Position numbers and translations under genes: made by a program | Source of the DNA: Tenggerimyces flavus | Lineage (GTDB): Bacteria > Actinomycetota > Actinomycetes > Propionibacteriales > Actinopolymorphaceae | DNA: 64,000 bases | Assembly: GCF_016907715.1 (NCBI RefSeq) | Contig: NZ_JAFBCM010000001.1 | Location: 5,084,001-5,148,000, forward strand | Direction of reading: 5' to 3' | Shown here: positions 17,071 to 25,004 of the stretch, one piece after another | Layout of the letters: the number at the start of each line of letters is the position of its first letter | Numbering within the stretch: the stretch's first letter is position 1 | Notes under the pieces: model-generated | The model's input: only the letters and a program-made list of their open reading frames with translations | Told to the model about the DNA's origin: nothing | The model's database searches: none

Positions 17071-17083
17071 CCACCGGAGCTGG

Positions 17084-17698
17084 TCAGCGCTCCGAGGACG
17101 TACGGCGGGCGATGCCGGGGTAGTCGAGGATGAAGCCGTCCTTGTCGAAGACGATGTCCGCGCCGAAGCCGTCGCTCTCGAAGCGCACGATCGAGGTGCC
17201 GCCGTAGCGGCGGACGTGGGAGTACCGCTGCGGCAACGGCTCGACGACCAGGTCGGGCACGGAGACCCACGGCATCACCAGGTCGACCGGCTCCGCACCG
17301 CTCTCCAGCAACCCGTGGCGGAGGACCGGCATCGTGTTCGTCAACGGCGACAGGCCGAGGTCGCAGTCCTGCGCGCCCTGGTAGTCCTTGCCGTCGCCGC
17401 CTGGCTCGGCGGCGCCCTCGAACTTGCCGGTCGCCTCGGCCGCGATCTCCCAGGTGCCGCTGCCGTCCCGGCGCAGCTCCAGCGACCGGGCCCAGCCCGC
17501 ACCGGACGTGTGCACCTTCAACAGTGACGCCACGTAGTCGGTGCCGGTCGAGAGCATGTACTCCAACCGGTACGGCACCGGGTCCGCGCCCAGCGCCAGA
17601 CCCTTCGCCGTCAGCTGGGTGCCCGACAACTTCAGCTCGACCAGTTCAGCCCCGGCGCTCTTGAGCCACACCAAGGACCTTCGAAGATCCCCGCTCAC
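17084..17698 (-). CDS. Putative glycolipid-binding domain protein (DUF1089 type)
   Basis: A 204-residue cytosolic protein with the order of motifs expected for PF06475. It has an N-terminal LVWLKSAGAELVEL, then WARSLELRRDGSGTWEI, the central LGLSPLTNTMPVLR, PQRYSHVRRYGG and the end DIVFDKDGFILDYPGIARR. The family name refers to structural similarity to glycolipid carriers; no biochemical role is established. The GTG start was chosen because GAGGAGG lies five bases upstream (17704-17710). It stands alone between the hairpin repeats and the oligopeptidase gene. Confidence 0.8.
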   Translation of the reverse strand: MSGDLRRSLVWLKSAGAELVELKLSGTQLTAKGLALGADPVPYRLEYMLSTGTDYVASLLKVHTSGAGWARSLELRRDGSGTWEIAAEATGKFEGAAEPGGDGKDYQGAQDCDLGLSPLTNTMPVLRHGLLESGAEPVDLVMPWVSVPDLVVEPLPQRYSHVRRYGGTSIVRFESDGFGADIVFDKDGFILDYPGIARRTSSER

Positions 17699-17755
17699 GA
17701 TGTCCTCCTCAGGGCGGACGGCGCACACAGTATGCCCACATCGCCCGGTCGATGA

Positions 17756-19834
17756 TCAACCGTCGCTGCGTACGACTCCGATCGCATCGAGCAGGAACCC
17801 TTGGTTCAGCGCCTCGTCCTTCCACCGGTTGTACCGGCCCGACGGGCCGGCATGCCCGGCGCCGAGCTCGGTCTTCAGCAGGATCGGCCCGCCACCGGTC
17901 AGCCGGTCGCGCAGCCTGGCCACCCACTTCGCCGGCTCCCAGAACCCGACCCGCGGATCGTTCAGCCCGCCGGTCGCGAGCACCCGCGGGTAGTCGCCCT
18001 TCGCGACGTTCTCGTACGGCGCGTACGCCTTCATCGCCGCATACGTTTCCGGGTCCTCGATCGGGTTGCCCCACTCGTCCCACTCGCGGACGGTGAGCGG
18101 CAGCGTCGGATCGAGCATCGTGTTGAGCGCATCGACGAACGGCACCTGCGCGAGCACGCCCGCGAACAGGTCCGGCCGCAGGTTGAGCACCGCGCCCATC
18201 AGCAGCCCGCCAGCAGACCCACCGCGGATCGCCAGCTGCGACGGCGTCGTCCAGCCGTCCTTGACGAGCTGCTCCGCGCAGGCGACGAAGTCGGTGAACG
18301 AGTTCACCTTCTCCAGCTTCTTGCCGTGCTCGTACCACGCGCGGCCCATCTCCCCGCCGCCGCGGATGTGCGCGATGCCGAAGGCGACGCCGCGATCGAG
18401 CAGCGACAGCCGCTCGGTGGAGAACGAGGGGTCGTAGGAGATCTCGTACGACCCGTACCCGTACAGCACCGCCGGCCCGCCCTGCACCCGGTCCTTGCGC
18501 CAGACGAACGACATCGGGATCCGCGTCCCGTCCGAGGCCGTCGCCCACAGCCGCGCCGACTCGTACTGGCTGAGGTCGACGCCCAGCACCGGCTGGACCT
18601 TCCGGATGTCGCGGGCGTCCGACACCAGGTCGACGTCGATCGTCGACGGCGGCGTCGTCATCGACGTGTACTCGACCCGCACCACCGACGTGTCGAACTC
18701 GCGGTTGATGCCCAGGCCCACCGCGTAGATCGGCTCGTCGAACGCGAGCCGCCGGCGCTCGCCGCTGCTCACCTCGAGCACGTCCAGCTCGGTCCGGCCC
18801 TCGGCGCGCAGCGACACGACCAGCTGCGAGGCGAACGGGTCGATGCCCTCGATCCGGACGCCCGGCGTGTGCGGGATCAGGTCGGTCCAGTTCTCCGGAC
18901 CGGGCGCCGTGACCGGCGCCTGCGCGACGCGAAAGTCCGGGCCCTCGTCGTTCGTCACGATCAGGAACCGGTCGCCGTGGTGGTCGACGAAGTACTCGAC
19001 GCCGGTCCGACGCGGCGCGACCAGCTGCCACTCGCCCTCGGGGTCGTCGGCGGGCAGCACGCGCACCTCACTGGTGATGCTCGCGCCGAGCGACATCACC
19101 AGCCACGCGCGGGACCGGGTGCGGCGGACGGACATGAAGTACGCCTCGTCGTCCTCGGTGTGCAGCAGCACGTCCGCGCTGGGGTCGGTGCCGAGCTTGT
19201 GCCGCCACAGCTTGTACGGCCGGGTGTTCTCGTCGACGGTCGTGTAGAAGACGTACTGCTCGTCCGCCGACCAAGCCGCGCCGTAGCCGCAGTTGTCGAT
19301 CGTGTCCGGCAGCAGCTCGCCCGTGCGCAGGTCCTTGACGTACAGGTGCAGCCGCTCGCTGCCGTCGGTGTCGGTCGCGTACGCGAGCAGGTTGCCGGTC
19401 GGCGAGACCGCGAAGGCGCCGAGACTGAAGTAGTCCAGGCCCTCCGCCAGCTGGTTCGGGTCGAGCACGGTCTGCTCGTCGCCGCCGCCGAGCGGCCGGC
19501 GGGAGTAGATGGAGTACTGCTTGCCCTCGACCGTGCGGCTCACGTACTCCCAGGCACCGTCGGGATACGGCACCTGCTCGTCGGTCTCCTGGGTGCGCGA
19601 GCGGTACTCCGCGTACAGCTCCTCGCGCAGCCCGCCGAGGTGGGCGAGCATCGAGTCGGTGTACGCGTTCTCCGCCTCGAGATGGGTGATGACGTCCGGA
19701 TCGTCCTTGTCCCGTAGCCACGCGTACTCGTCGACCCGCTCGTCACCGTGGTAGGTGGACGTGACGGGGCGTTGAGCCGGCCGCGGTGGCGTGTGGATCG
19801 ACGGCTGGGTGACTTCGGACATCTGCTCGGACAT
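17756..19834 (-). CDS. ptrB: Oligopeptidase B (protease II), S9 prolyl oligopeptidase family
   Basis: A 692-residue serine peptidase, the normal length for oligopeptidase B. The N-terminal part (about 75-410) is the seven-bladed propeller that screens substrates. The C-terminal alpha/beta hydrolase domain has nucleophile S540 in IRGGSAGGLLMG, D626 in GLNDPRV and H661 in GAGHAGPSGR. The start segment DEYAWLRDKDDPDVITHLEAEN is family-typical. The enzyme cuts short peptides after basic residues in the cytosol. It diverges from the truncated hemoglobin gene and shows no operon partner. Confidence 0.95.
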   Translation of the reverse strand: MSEQMSEVTQPSIHTPPRPAQRPVTSTYHGDERVDEYAWLRDKDDPDVITHLEAENAYTDSMLAHLGGLREELYAEYRSRTQETDEQVPYPDGAWEYVSRTVEGKQYSIYSRRPLGGGDEQTVLDPNQLAEGLDYFSLGAFAVSPTGNLLAYATDTDGSERLHLYVKDLRTGELLPDTIDNCGYGAAWSADEQYVFYTTVDENTRPYKLWRHKLGTDPSADVLLHTEDDEAYFMSVRRTRSRAWLVMSLGASITSEVRVLPADDPEGEWQLVAPRRTGVEYFVDHHGDRFLIVTNDEGPDFRVAQAPVTAPGPENWTDLIPHTPGVRIEGIDPFASQLVVSLRAEGRTELDVLEVSSGERRRLAFDEPIYAVGLGINREFDTSVVRVEYTSMTTPPSTIDVDLVSDARDIRKVQPVLGVDLSQYESARLWATASDGTRIPMSFVWRKDRVQGGPAVLYGYGSYEISYDPSFSTERLSLLDRGVAFGIAHIRGGGEMGRAWYEHGKKLEKVNSFTDFVACAEQLVKDGWTTPSQLAIRGGSAGGLLMGAVLNLRPDLFAGVLAQVPFVDALNTMLDPTLPLTVREWDEWGNPIEDPETYAAMKAYAPYENVAKGDYPRVLATGGLNDPRVGFWEPAKWVARLRDRLTGGGPILLKTELGAGHAGPSGRYNRWKDEALNQGFLLDAIGVVRSDG

Positions 19835-19955
19835 GCAGCGACCCTAGCCGCTCGTCTGGGTGTTGGCATGCGCGATTACCCAGGGTGTGAATAAGTCGGC
19901 TGGTCGACCATTTTCTCCAAGCGAGCTGTCCCCGGGCTCCGGCATCATGACTGCC

Positions 19956-20405
19956 ATGACGACCCTTTACGAGGCCGCGGGTGGCGACGACGGCATGCTC
20001 CGCCTGGCCGCGGCGTGGCATGAACGAGTGCTCGCGGACGAGCTGGTGAGCCACGCGTTCAGCCACGGCTTCCGACCGGACCACACCGTGCGGCTGGCCG
20101 CGTACTGGGCCGAGGCGCTCGGCGGGCCGACGACGTACTCCGAGAAGTACGGCTCCGAGACGTCGGTCGTACGCATGCACAGCGGCAACGGCCAGCACGA
20201 CGAGATGGACCGGCGCGCGATCGCCTGCTTCGACGAGGCCCTCACCGACACCGGGCTCGACTCCGACCCTCGGCTCCGCCAGGCGCTGTACGACTACTTC
20301 CTCTGGGCGACGACCACGAGCATGGCGGCGTACCACGGGTCCGCGGACGCCGTACCCGACGGGCTCACCATCCCGCGCTGGTCCTGGAACGGCTTGGAGG
20401 CTTAG
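19956..20405 (+). CDS. Group II truncated hemoglobin-like globin
   Basis: A 149-residue globin. It begins TLYEAAGGDDGMLRLAAAWHERVLADE, continues DHTVRLAAYWAEALGGP and carries the probable proximal haem ligand in SVVRMHSGNG. The position usually held by Tyr in FYxRVLADP is His (WHERVLADE), as in one actinobacterial subgroup. Truncated globins handle O2 or NO and peroxides. Two in-frame ATGs at 19947 and 19956 compete; neither has a clear ribosome site, and I prefer the second because it places MTTLYEAAGG at the family N-terminus. A hairpin repeat lies 11 bp after the stop. Confidence 0.88.
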   Translation: MTTLYEAAGGDDGMLRLAAAWHERVLADELVSHAFSHGFRPDHTVRLAAYWAEALGGPTTYSEKYGSETSVVRMHSGNGQHDEMDRRAIACFDEALTDTGLDSDPRLRQALYDYFLWATTTSMAAYHGSADAVPDGLTIPRWSWNGLEA

Positions 20406-20416
20406 CTCGCGGTGGT

Positions 20417-20442
20417 TTTGGATGAAGGGCACCTTCATCCAA
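20417..20442. repeat. Third copy of the GGATGAAGG hairpin repeat
   Basis: Identical to copy 1 at 17014-17039, with arms GGATGAAGG and CCTTCATCC around GCA and a TTT/AA edge. It sits between the convergent stops of the globin and the phytase-like gene, where it can act as a two-way terminator. Confidence 0.8.
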
Positions 20443-20464
20443 TCGTGGGCTGGGCCAAGCGGGG

Positions 20465-21784
20465 CTAGCGGAGGTTGGTGCCGCGCGGGAGGGTGATGGT
20501 GGCGAGCACCGTCTCCACGTTGCTGTCCACCAGGCGGCCGTTCGCGTCGAATGCTGCCGGGCCGTCGGACATGCCGAAGTCGTTGTCCGACACCACCGTC
20601 ACCGTGCGGCTCCCCCGCACCGCGATGCCCTCGATCTTGCCTGGCACGCCGGGCACCGTGGACAGGTCCAGCAGGAGCGACTTGCGCATCGGGCGCACCG
20701 ACGACGGCACCTCGGCCAACGCCTCCAGGCTCGGCAAGGTCGTCGACGCGTCCCAAGCGCTGCCCAGGATGTTCGTGGCCCGCCGCAGCGACGCCACATA
20801 GAGCTTCGCCACCTTGTCCGTCCGCTCGTCCACGAGCAGCCGGTCACCACCCAGCGCGACCATCCCCGAGATCTTCATCGCGTCCTGCACACCAGAGGGC
20901 TCGTACTCCGCCACCGGCTGCATCCGGTACAAGTACTCCCCCAAAGGCTTGCCCGACCGCGCACTGATGGTCAGGAACCGGATCGCCCGCGACGCCTCGC
21001 CGGCCGCCTTGGTCGGGTTCGACAGTGGGCTCTGCACGGACGTGTACAAGGTCCGTCCATCGCGCGAGAGAGCGAGCCCCTCGAAGCCGCGATTCTGCTT
21101 ACGGGTAAGGAGAATCGCCGGCAACGTCTCGTACACCGGATACCCCGTCCCCGTCAGCCCCAGCCCGCGCGGCACAAACCGCGCCAGCACCACACCGTGC
21201 CGCGAGACGTGCAGCAGCGACGGGTTGTACTCCTCGACCAGCCAGAACGAGCCGTCCGGCGCGACCACGAGGCCCTCGGTGTCGACACCGTTCGGGTTGA
21301 ACGGCAACGGCGTCGAGGCGTCGTAGGTGTACGGGCTCTCGTCGTGCGTCAGCTGGTTCGACATCCCCGTCACCGGCCGACCAGCACGCGTCCGCAGCGG
21401 AAGAGCCTCCACCACGCGCAGCTTCCCGTGCGCGACCCGGACTCGCACGATCGTCGGGTCGAACGCCGGCACCGGGAACGTGCGCCTGTTCTTGCCGTCG
21501 ACCTCGATCAGCCCGTTCGGCCCGCGGTCAGTGACCATCCAGTACTCGTCAGACCGCCGCGCCGGGTACAGGTCGCTGCCGATGCCGCCGAGGTCGACGC
21601 CGCGGTCGTTGGCGATCGAGTGCGGAAGCTCCCTGTTCTGGAACGACGCGAGCCCGATGTCGGGCAGCGTCGCGAACGACGCCTTCGGCGCGGGGCGAGC
21701 GCTCGCGACGGGAGTAGCCGCGATCAGGGCGAAGCTCGCCAGGAGGGCGAGGGTGAGGGCAACGGAACCAGGCAGTCTGCGCAC
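20465..21784 (-). CDS. Secreted esterase-like/phytase-like domain protein (PF13449 type)
   Basis: A 439-residue exported protein. The signal peptide (about residues 1-29, LTLALLASFALIAATPVASA) is followed by a beta-rich domain with DEYWMVTDRGPNG, the central GVDTEGLVVAPDGSFWLVEEY, NRGFEGLALSRDGRTLYTSV and VSDNDFG. These blocks match the esterase-like activity of phytase domain, a propeller related to phytase and SdiA-like lactonase folds. Acidic residues in DRGPNG, DTEG and DNDFG probably bind calcium. The actual substrate is unknown, probably a phosphoester or ester outside the cell. The convergent neighbour is the globin. Confidence 0.82.
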   Translation of the reverse strand: MRRLPGSVALTLALLASFALIAATPVASARPAPKASFATLPDIGLASFQNRELPHSIANDRGVDLGGIGSDLYPARRSDEYWMVTDRGPNGLIEVDGKNRRTFPVPAFDPTIVRVRVAHGKLRVVEALPLRTRAGRPVTGMSNQLTHDESPYTYDASTPLPFNPNGVDTEGLVVAPDGSFWLVEEYNPSLLHVSRHGVVLARFVPRGLGLTGTGYPVYETLPAILLTRKQNRGFEGLALSRDGRTLYTSVQSPLSNPTKAAGEASRAIRFLTISARSGKPLGEYLYRMQPVAEYEPSGVQDAMKISGMVALGGDRLLVDERTDKVAKLYVASLRRATNILGSAWDASTTLPSLEALAEVPSSVRPMRKSLLLDLSTVPGVPGKIEGIAVRGSRTVTVVSDNDFGMSDGPAAFDANGRLVDSNVETVLATITLPRGTNLR

Positions 21785-21847
21785 CGTCGCAAGCTAGGAG
21801 CGTCAGACGTCTGTCGAATGGCCCGGTGGTGGCGGAGCAGTGAACGG

Positions 21848-22837
21848 TCAGTCCGGGTCCGACCAAGCCGTCGCCTGGGACTCCCCCGCGACGGCGTACC
21901 CCGCGTCCTCCAGCCGCTCGCGCGCGGTCCGGTCGACGCCGGCCAGCGCGCCGTACTGGCTCACCAGCAGCCGCCCACCCGGCTCGAGCAGGTCGTCGAC
22001 GACGTGGCGGATCAGGTCCATCCGGCGGTGTTCCGGAACGCAGTCCACCAGGGTGTGGACGAACGTGAACCGCCGCCCGTTCGACGGCACGTAGTCGATC
22101 GCGTTGCCGACCTCGATCCGGTCCGCCCACGCGGGATAGCGCTTGCGGGCGAGCTCGACGAGACCCTCGGCGAGGTCCACGCCGTACGGCTCGATCGCGA
22201 TGCCCCGTTCGCCGGCCCAGGTCTGGATGGTCTCCATCAGCAAGCCGTTGGCACAGCCGATGTCGAGCAGCGTCCCGTCCCGGTCGATGCCGTCGACGAT
22301 GTGTTCGCGATGCGCTCGCCACTTCTCCGGCGAGCCGGCCATCCCGGATCCGCCCTCGGCCGTGGGCTCGCGCAGGTACGCGGGCTCGAGCAGCCGCAGG
22401 TTGTTCGCGTAGTAGGCGGCGTCGTCCTCGTTCCGGTACGAACGCGCCGCGTCCAGCACCACCCGCGACAGCAACGGGTCGGCCAGCTTGGCCGCGAGGT
22501 CCTCCGCGGTCAGGACCACCGGGTCGATGGCGGCGTGCGGACGTTCGCCGCGGTACGGGGCCGCACCTTCCAGCCAGGCGTAGACATGCAGCCCGTCGTC
22601 GAGCGGCGCCGAGCCGATCGGCACGACGCGCTGCATCCGGAACGCGGCGGTCTCCAACGGGATGCGCAGGCTGGAATCGAGAATCCAGTGCTCGCCCCGC
22701 AACACCGCACCGGTCGGAAGTGTCACCGACGTGGAGGTGGGGATGGCACAGCACAGCCCGTCGTTGCGGAACGGGACGAAGGTCAGTTGGCGGACGAGAG
22801 CGGGATCGGGGTCACTGTCGAGTGCGGTGTACGCCAT
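21848..22837 (-). CDS. Class I SAM methyltransferase with an N-terminal degenerate Nudix-like domain
   Basis: A 329-residue protein of two parts. Residues about 170-300 are a Rossmann methyltransferase: motif I LLDIGCANG (D192 to G197), an acidic strand end EPYGVD, and LVDCVPEHRR. Residues about 15-120 look like a Nudix fold. LPTGAVLRGEHWILDSSLRI shows the Nudix-box spacing G43-x5-E49, and LETAA follows where REUXEEXGU ends, but the RE and EE positions are L57-R58 and L61-E62 and the last Gly is Ala. The metal site is therefore probably lost and the domain may only bind nucleotides. The methyl acceptor is unknown. The gene is on the same strand as the phytase-like gene. Confidence 0.8.
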   Translation of the reverse strand: MAYTALDSDPDPALVRQLTFVPFRNDGLCCAIPTSTSVTLPTGAVLRGEHWILDSSLRIPLETAAFRMQRVVPIGSAPLDDGLHVYAWLEGAAPYRGERPHAAIDPVVLTAEDLAAKLADPLLSRVVLDAARSYRNEDDAAYYANNLRLLEPAYLREPTAEGGSGMAGSPEKWRAHREHIVDGIDRDGTLLDIGCANGLLMETIQTWAGERGIAIEPYGVDLAEGLVELARKRYPAWADRIEVGNAIDYVPSNGRRFTFVHTLVDCVPEHRRMDLIRHVVDDLLEPGGRLLVSQYGALAGVDRTARERLEDAGYAVAGESQATAWSDPD

Positions 22838-22900
22838 GAACGCGAGCCTGGCAACGATCTACGGAACGCGCATTCCATTTACCTCCGCCATCACGCTGCG

Positions 22901-22918
22901 AACGGCTTGCAAGCCGTT
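22901..22918. promoter_or_regulatory. 18-bp perfect palindrome upstream of the amidase gene
   Basis: AACGGCTTGCAAGCCGTT is a perfect palindrome in the 123-bp divergent gap between the methyltransferase and amidase genes, about 43 bp before the amidase start. Its form (dyad centred on TGCA) is like operators of LacI/TetR-type dimers. A related half, AACGGCCTGCAG, occurs at about 16909-16920 upstream of the secreted GDPD gene. No cognate regulator gene is adjacent. Confidence 0.45.
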
Positions 22919-22960
22919 GTCCCGCTATCGTTCGCGGCGAAACCGACACGAGGGGTGAAA

Positions 22961-24931
22961 GTGATCAGAACGAGAAGGTTTCTCGCGATCGGCGCCTCGG
23001 CAGCCCTGATCGCCGCCGCGTTCGCCAGCGCGGTGCCGGCCTCCGCGACGGGGCCGGATCCGAAGACCCGGCAGGAGCAGTACGCGAAGGCGGCCGAGCA
23101 GTACGGAGTGCCGCAGGACGTCCTGCTCGCGGTCTCGTACCTCGAGTCGCGCTGGGACACCAACGCCGGCAACCCGTCCACCAGCGCCGGCTTCGGCCCG
23201 ATGCACCTCACCGACTACACCGCGGCCGGCGTCGGCGGCGACCACCACGGCGAGGGCATCGAGGACCCGCGAGGCGATGCCCGCCGCCCGCTCGTCGCGA
23301 CGAAGGCCAACGTCAAGACCGAACACGAGCCGCTCGCGAAGGAGACGCTCGACCAGGCCGCCGAGCTGACCGGACGGACCGTGCAGGACCTCCGGTCCAA
23401 GCCAGCGGCGAACATCGCCGGCGGCGCCGCGCTGCTCGCCGACTTCCAGCAGCAGCTCGGTCGACCGCTCTCCGCCGACCCGGCGCAGTGGTACGGCGCG
23501 GTCGCGAAGTACAGCGGCGCGACGGATCAGCAGTCTGCCAAGGCATTCGCGGACCAGGTGTACGACGTGCTCGCCGACGGCGCGACCCGTACGACGGACG
23601 ATGGTCAGCGCGTCACGCTCGCCGCGACGCGGGTGACGCCGGACAGAAGCGGGCTGGGCAAGCTGGGCTTGCGCACGACTACCGGCGCGGAGGCCGAGTG
23701 TCCGAAGAGCCTCGCGTGTGAGTGGATGCCGGCTCCGTTCGGACAGTTCGGCGACCCGGTCGACTACGGCAACCACGACAAGAGCAACCGGCCCGAGACC
23801 GCGGCGATCAAGTACATCGTCATCCACGACACGGAGATCACGTACGCCTCGACCGTCAACGGGGTCGTGAACATCGCCAACAACGCCTCGTGGCACTACT
23901 CGGTGCGCGCGCAGGACGGTCACATCGCACAGCACATCAAGGCCAAGGACGTCGGCTGGCACGCCGGCAACTGGTACATCAACGGTCGCTCGATCGGCAT
24001 CGAGCACGAGGGTTACGCGGCGCGCGGCACCTGGTACACCGAGGCGATGTACCGCAAGTCCGCGCAGCTGGTGCGGTATCTCGCGAAGCGGTACGACATC
24101 CCGCTCGACCGCGAGCACATCATCGGCCACGACAACGTGATCGGGCCGTTGAACGCGAACCTGCCGCTCACCCACTGGGATCCGGGTCCGTACTGGGACT
24201 GGGCGCGCTACTTCACGCTGATGGGTGCGCCGTTCCATCGGATCGCGCGGTCCTCGAACGGCGGCATGGTGACGATCAACCCGGACTTCGACAAGAACCG
24301 TCCGGCATACACCAACTGTGAGGACAACCCCGGCCCGCCGAGCGAGGGTGGCGTCAACATTCCCTGTGGTGACTGGGGATCGTCCGCGCTGTGGCTGCGT
24401 ACGGAGCCGCGCGAGGACGCCCCACTGCTGAAGGACATCGGCCGCAACCCGCCCGACGGCACCAGCACGACGAAGGTCAGCGACCACGGCAGTCGGGTCT
24501 CCGCCGGAACGAGGTTCGCGATCGCCGACCGTAGTGGTGACTGGGTCGCGGTCTGGTACCTCGGCCAGAAGGGTTGGCTGAAGAACCCGCGCAAGGCGCC
24601 GACCGTGGAGTGGGCATCCGGGTTCGTCGTCACGCCGAAGGCGGGCAAGGAGTCCGTTCCTCTCTACGGGCGGCCGTACCCGGAGGCGGCGGCGTACCCG
24701 CCGGGCGTTCCGGTGCAGTCGGTGACTCCATTGATGTACAACCTGCCTGCTGGGCAGCGTTATCCGTACGCCTTCACCGTTCCGAGTGAGTACTTCTGGT
24801 CCGAGTTCGACACGAGCAAGAACGTGTACGTCCGCGGGAAGGACACGTACTACCAGCTCCAGTGGGGACACCGGATCGCTTACGTGAAGTCGACCGACGT
24901 GGATGTGGTGCCGTCAGGCCCGCGCTGGTAG
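22961..24931 (+). CDS. Secreted peptidoglycan hydrolase: transglycosylase-like domain plus N-acetylmuramoyl-L-alanine amidase (amidase_2)
   Basis: A 656-residue exported cell-wall enzyme. The signal peptide ends near residue 30 (AVPASATG). Residues about 36-205 resemble a lytic transglycosylase, with candidate catalytic E62 in VSYLESRWD. Residues about 275-420 are an amidase_2 domain with zinc ligands H289 (IVIHDTE), H405 and D407 (HWDPGP) and a Glu in GIEHEG; it should cut the bond between muramic acid and L-Ala. The C-terminal third carries two SH3-like wall-binding stretches (ALWLRTEPREDAPLL, DWVAVWYLGQKGWL). The GTG at 22961 was chosen because AGGGG lies five bases before it; a GTG at 22955 is possible. 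Turnover of its own wall or attack on other bacteria are both possible. Confidence 0.87.
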   Translation: MIRTRRFLAIGASAALIAAAFASAVPASATGPDPKTRQEQYAKAAEQYGVPQDVLLAVSYLESRWDTNAGNPSTSAGFGPMHLTDYTAAGVGGDHHGEGIEDPRGDARRPLVATKANVKTEHEPLAKETLDQAAELTGRTVQDLRSKPAANIAGGAALLADFQQQLGRPLSADPAQWYGAVAKYSGATDQQSAKAFADQVYDVLADGATRTTDDGQRVTLAATRVTPDRSGLGKLGLRTTTGAEAECPKSLACEWMPAPFGQFGDPVDYGNHDKSNRPETAAIKYIVIHDTEITYASTVNGVVNIANNASWHYSVRAQDGHIAQHIKAKDVGWHAGNWYINGRSIGIEHEGYAARGTWYTEAMYRKSAQLVRYLAKRYDIPLDREHIIGHDNVIGPLNANLPLTHWDPGPYWDWARYFTLMGAPFHRIARSSNGGMVTINPDFDKNRPAYTNCEDNPGPPSEGGVNIPCGDWGSSALWLRTEPREDAPLLKDIGRNPPDGTSTTKVSDHGSRVSAGTRFAIADRSGDWVAVWYLGQKGWLKNPRKAPTVEWASGFVVTPKAGKESVPLYGRPYPEAAAYPPGVPVQSVTPLMYNLPAGQRYPYAFTVPSEYFWSEFDTSKNVYVRGKDTYYQLQWGHRIAYVKSTDVDVVPSGPRW

Positions 24932-24967
24932 CGACATAGCGAGGGGCAGCCATGCCGTCAAGGAGCA

Positions 24968-24991
24968 TTTGACAAACGCACCGTTGTCAAA
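24968..24991. promoter_or_regulatory. TTTGACAA inverted repeat before the HTH/ClpN gene
   Basis: TTTGACAA (24968-24975) and TTGTCAAA (24984-24991) form a perfect 8-8 inverted repeat with an 8-bp spacer. A third half-like TTGACG follows at 24998-25003, just two bases before the ATG. The left arm contains a -35-like TTGACA. It differs from the HAIR, CIRCE and ClgR sites known to control Clp genes in actinobacteria. Autoregulation by the protein encoded next to it is likely but inferred. Confidence 0.6.
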
Positions 24992-25004
24992 CAACCCTTG
25001 ACGC

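Noticed and set aside
17014-20442. CRISPR-like array from the GGATGAAGG repeats
   Set aside because: Copies are few, palindromic, in opposite directions and not evenly spaced, and no cas genes are present.
21197-22960. Upstream extension of the amidase frame (about 590 more codons)
   Set aside because: The extension runs opposite the phytase-like and methyltransferase genes and has no domain. The signal peptide and ribosome site place the start at 22961.
22925-24871. Minus-strand 648-codon frame opposite the amidase
   Set aside because: Shadow of a real gene; the product is Arg/Val-rich with no motifs.
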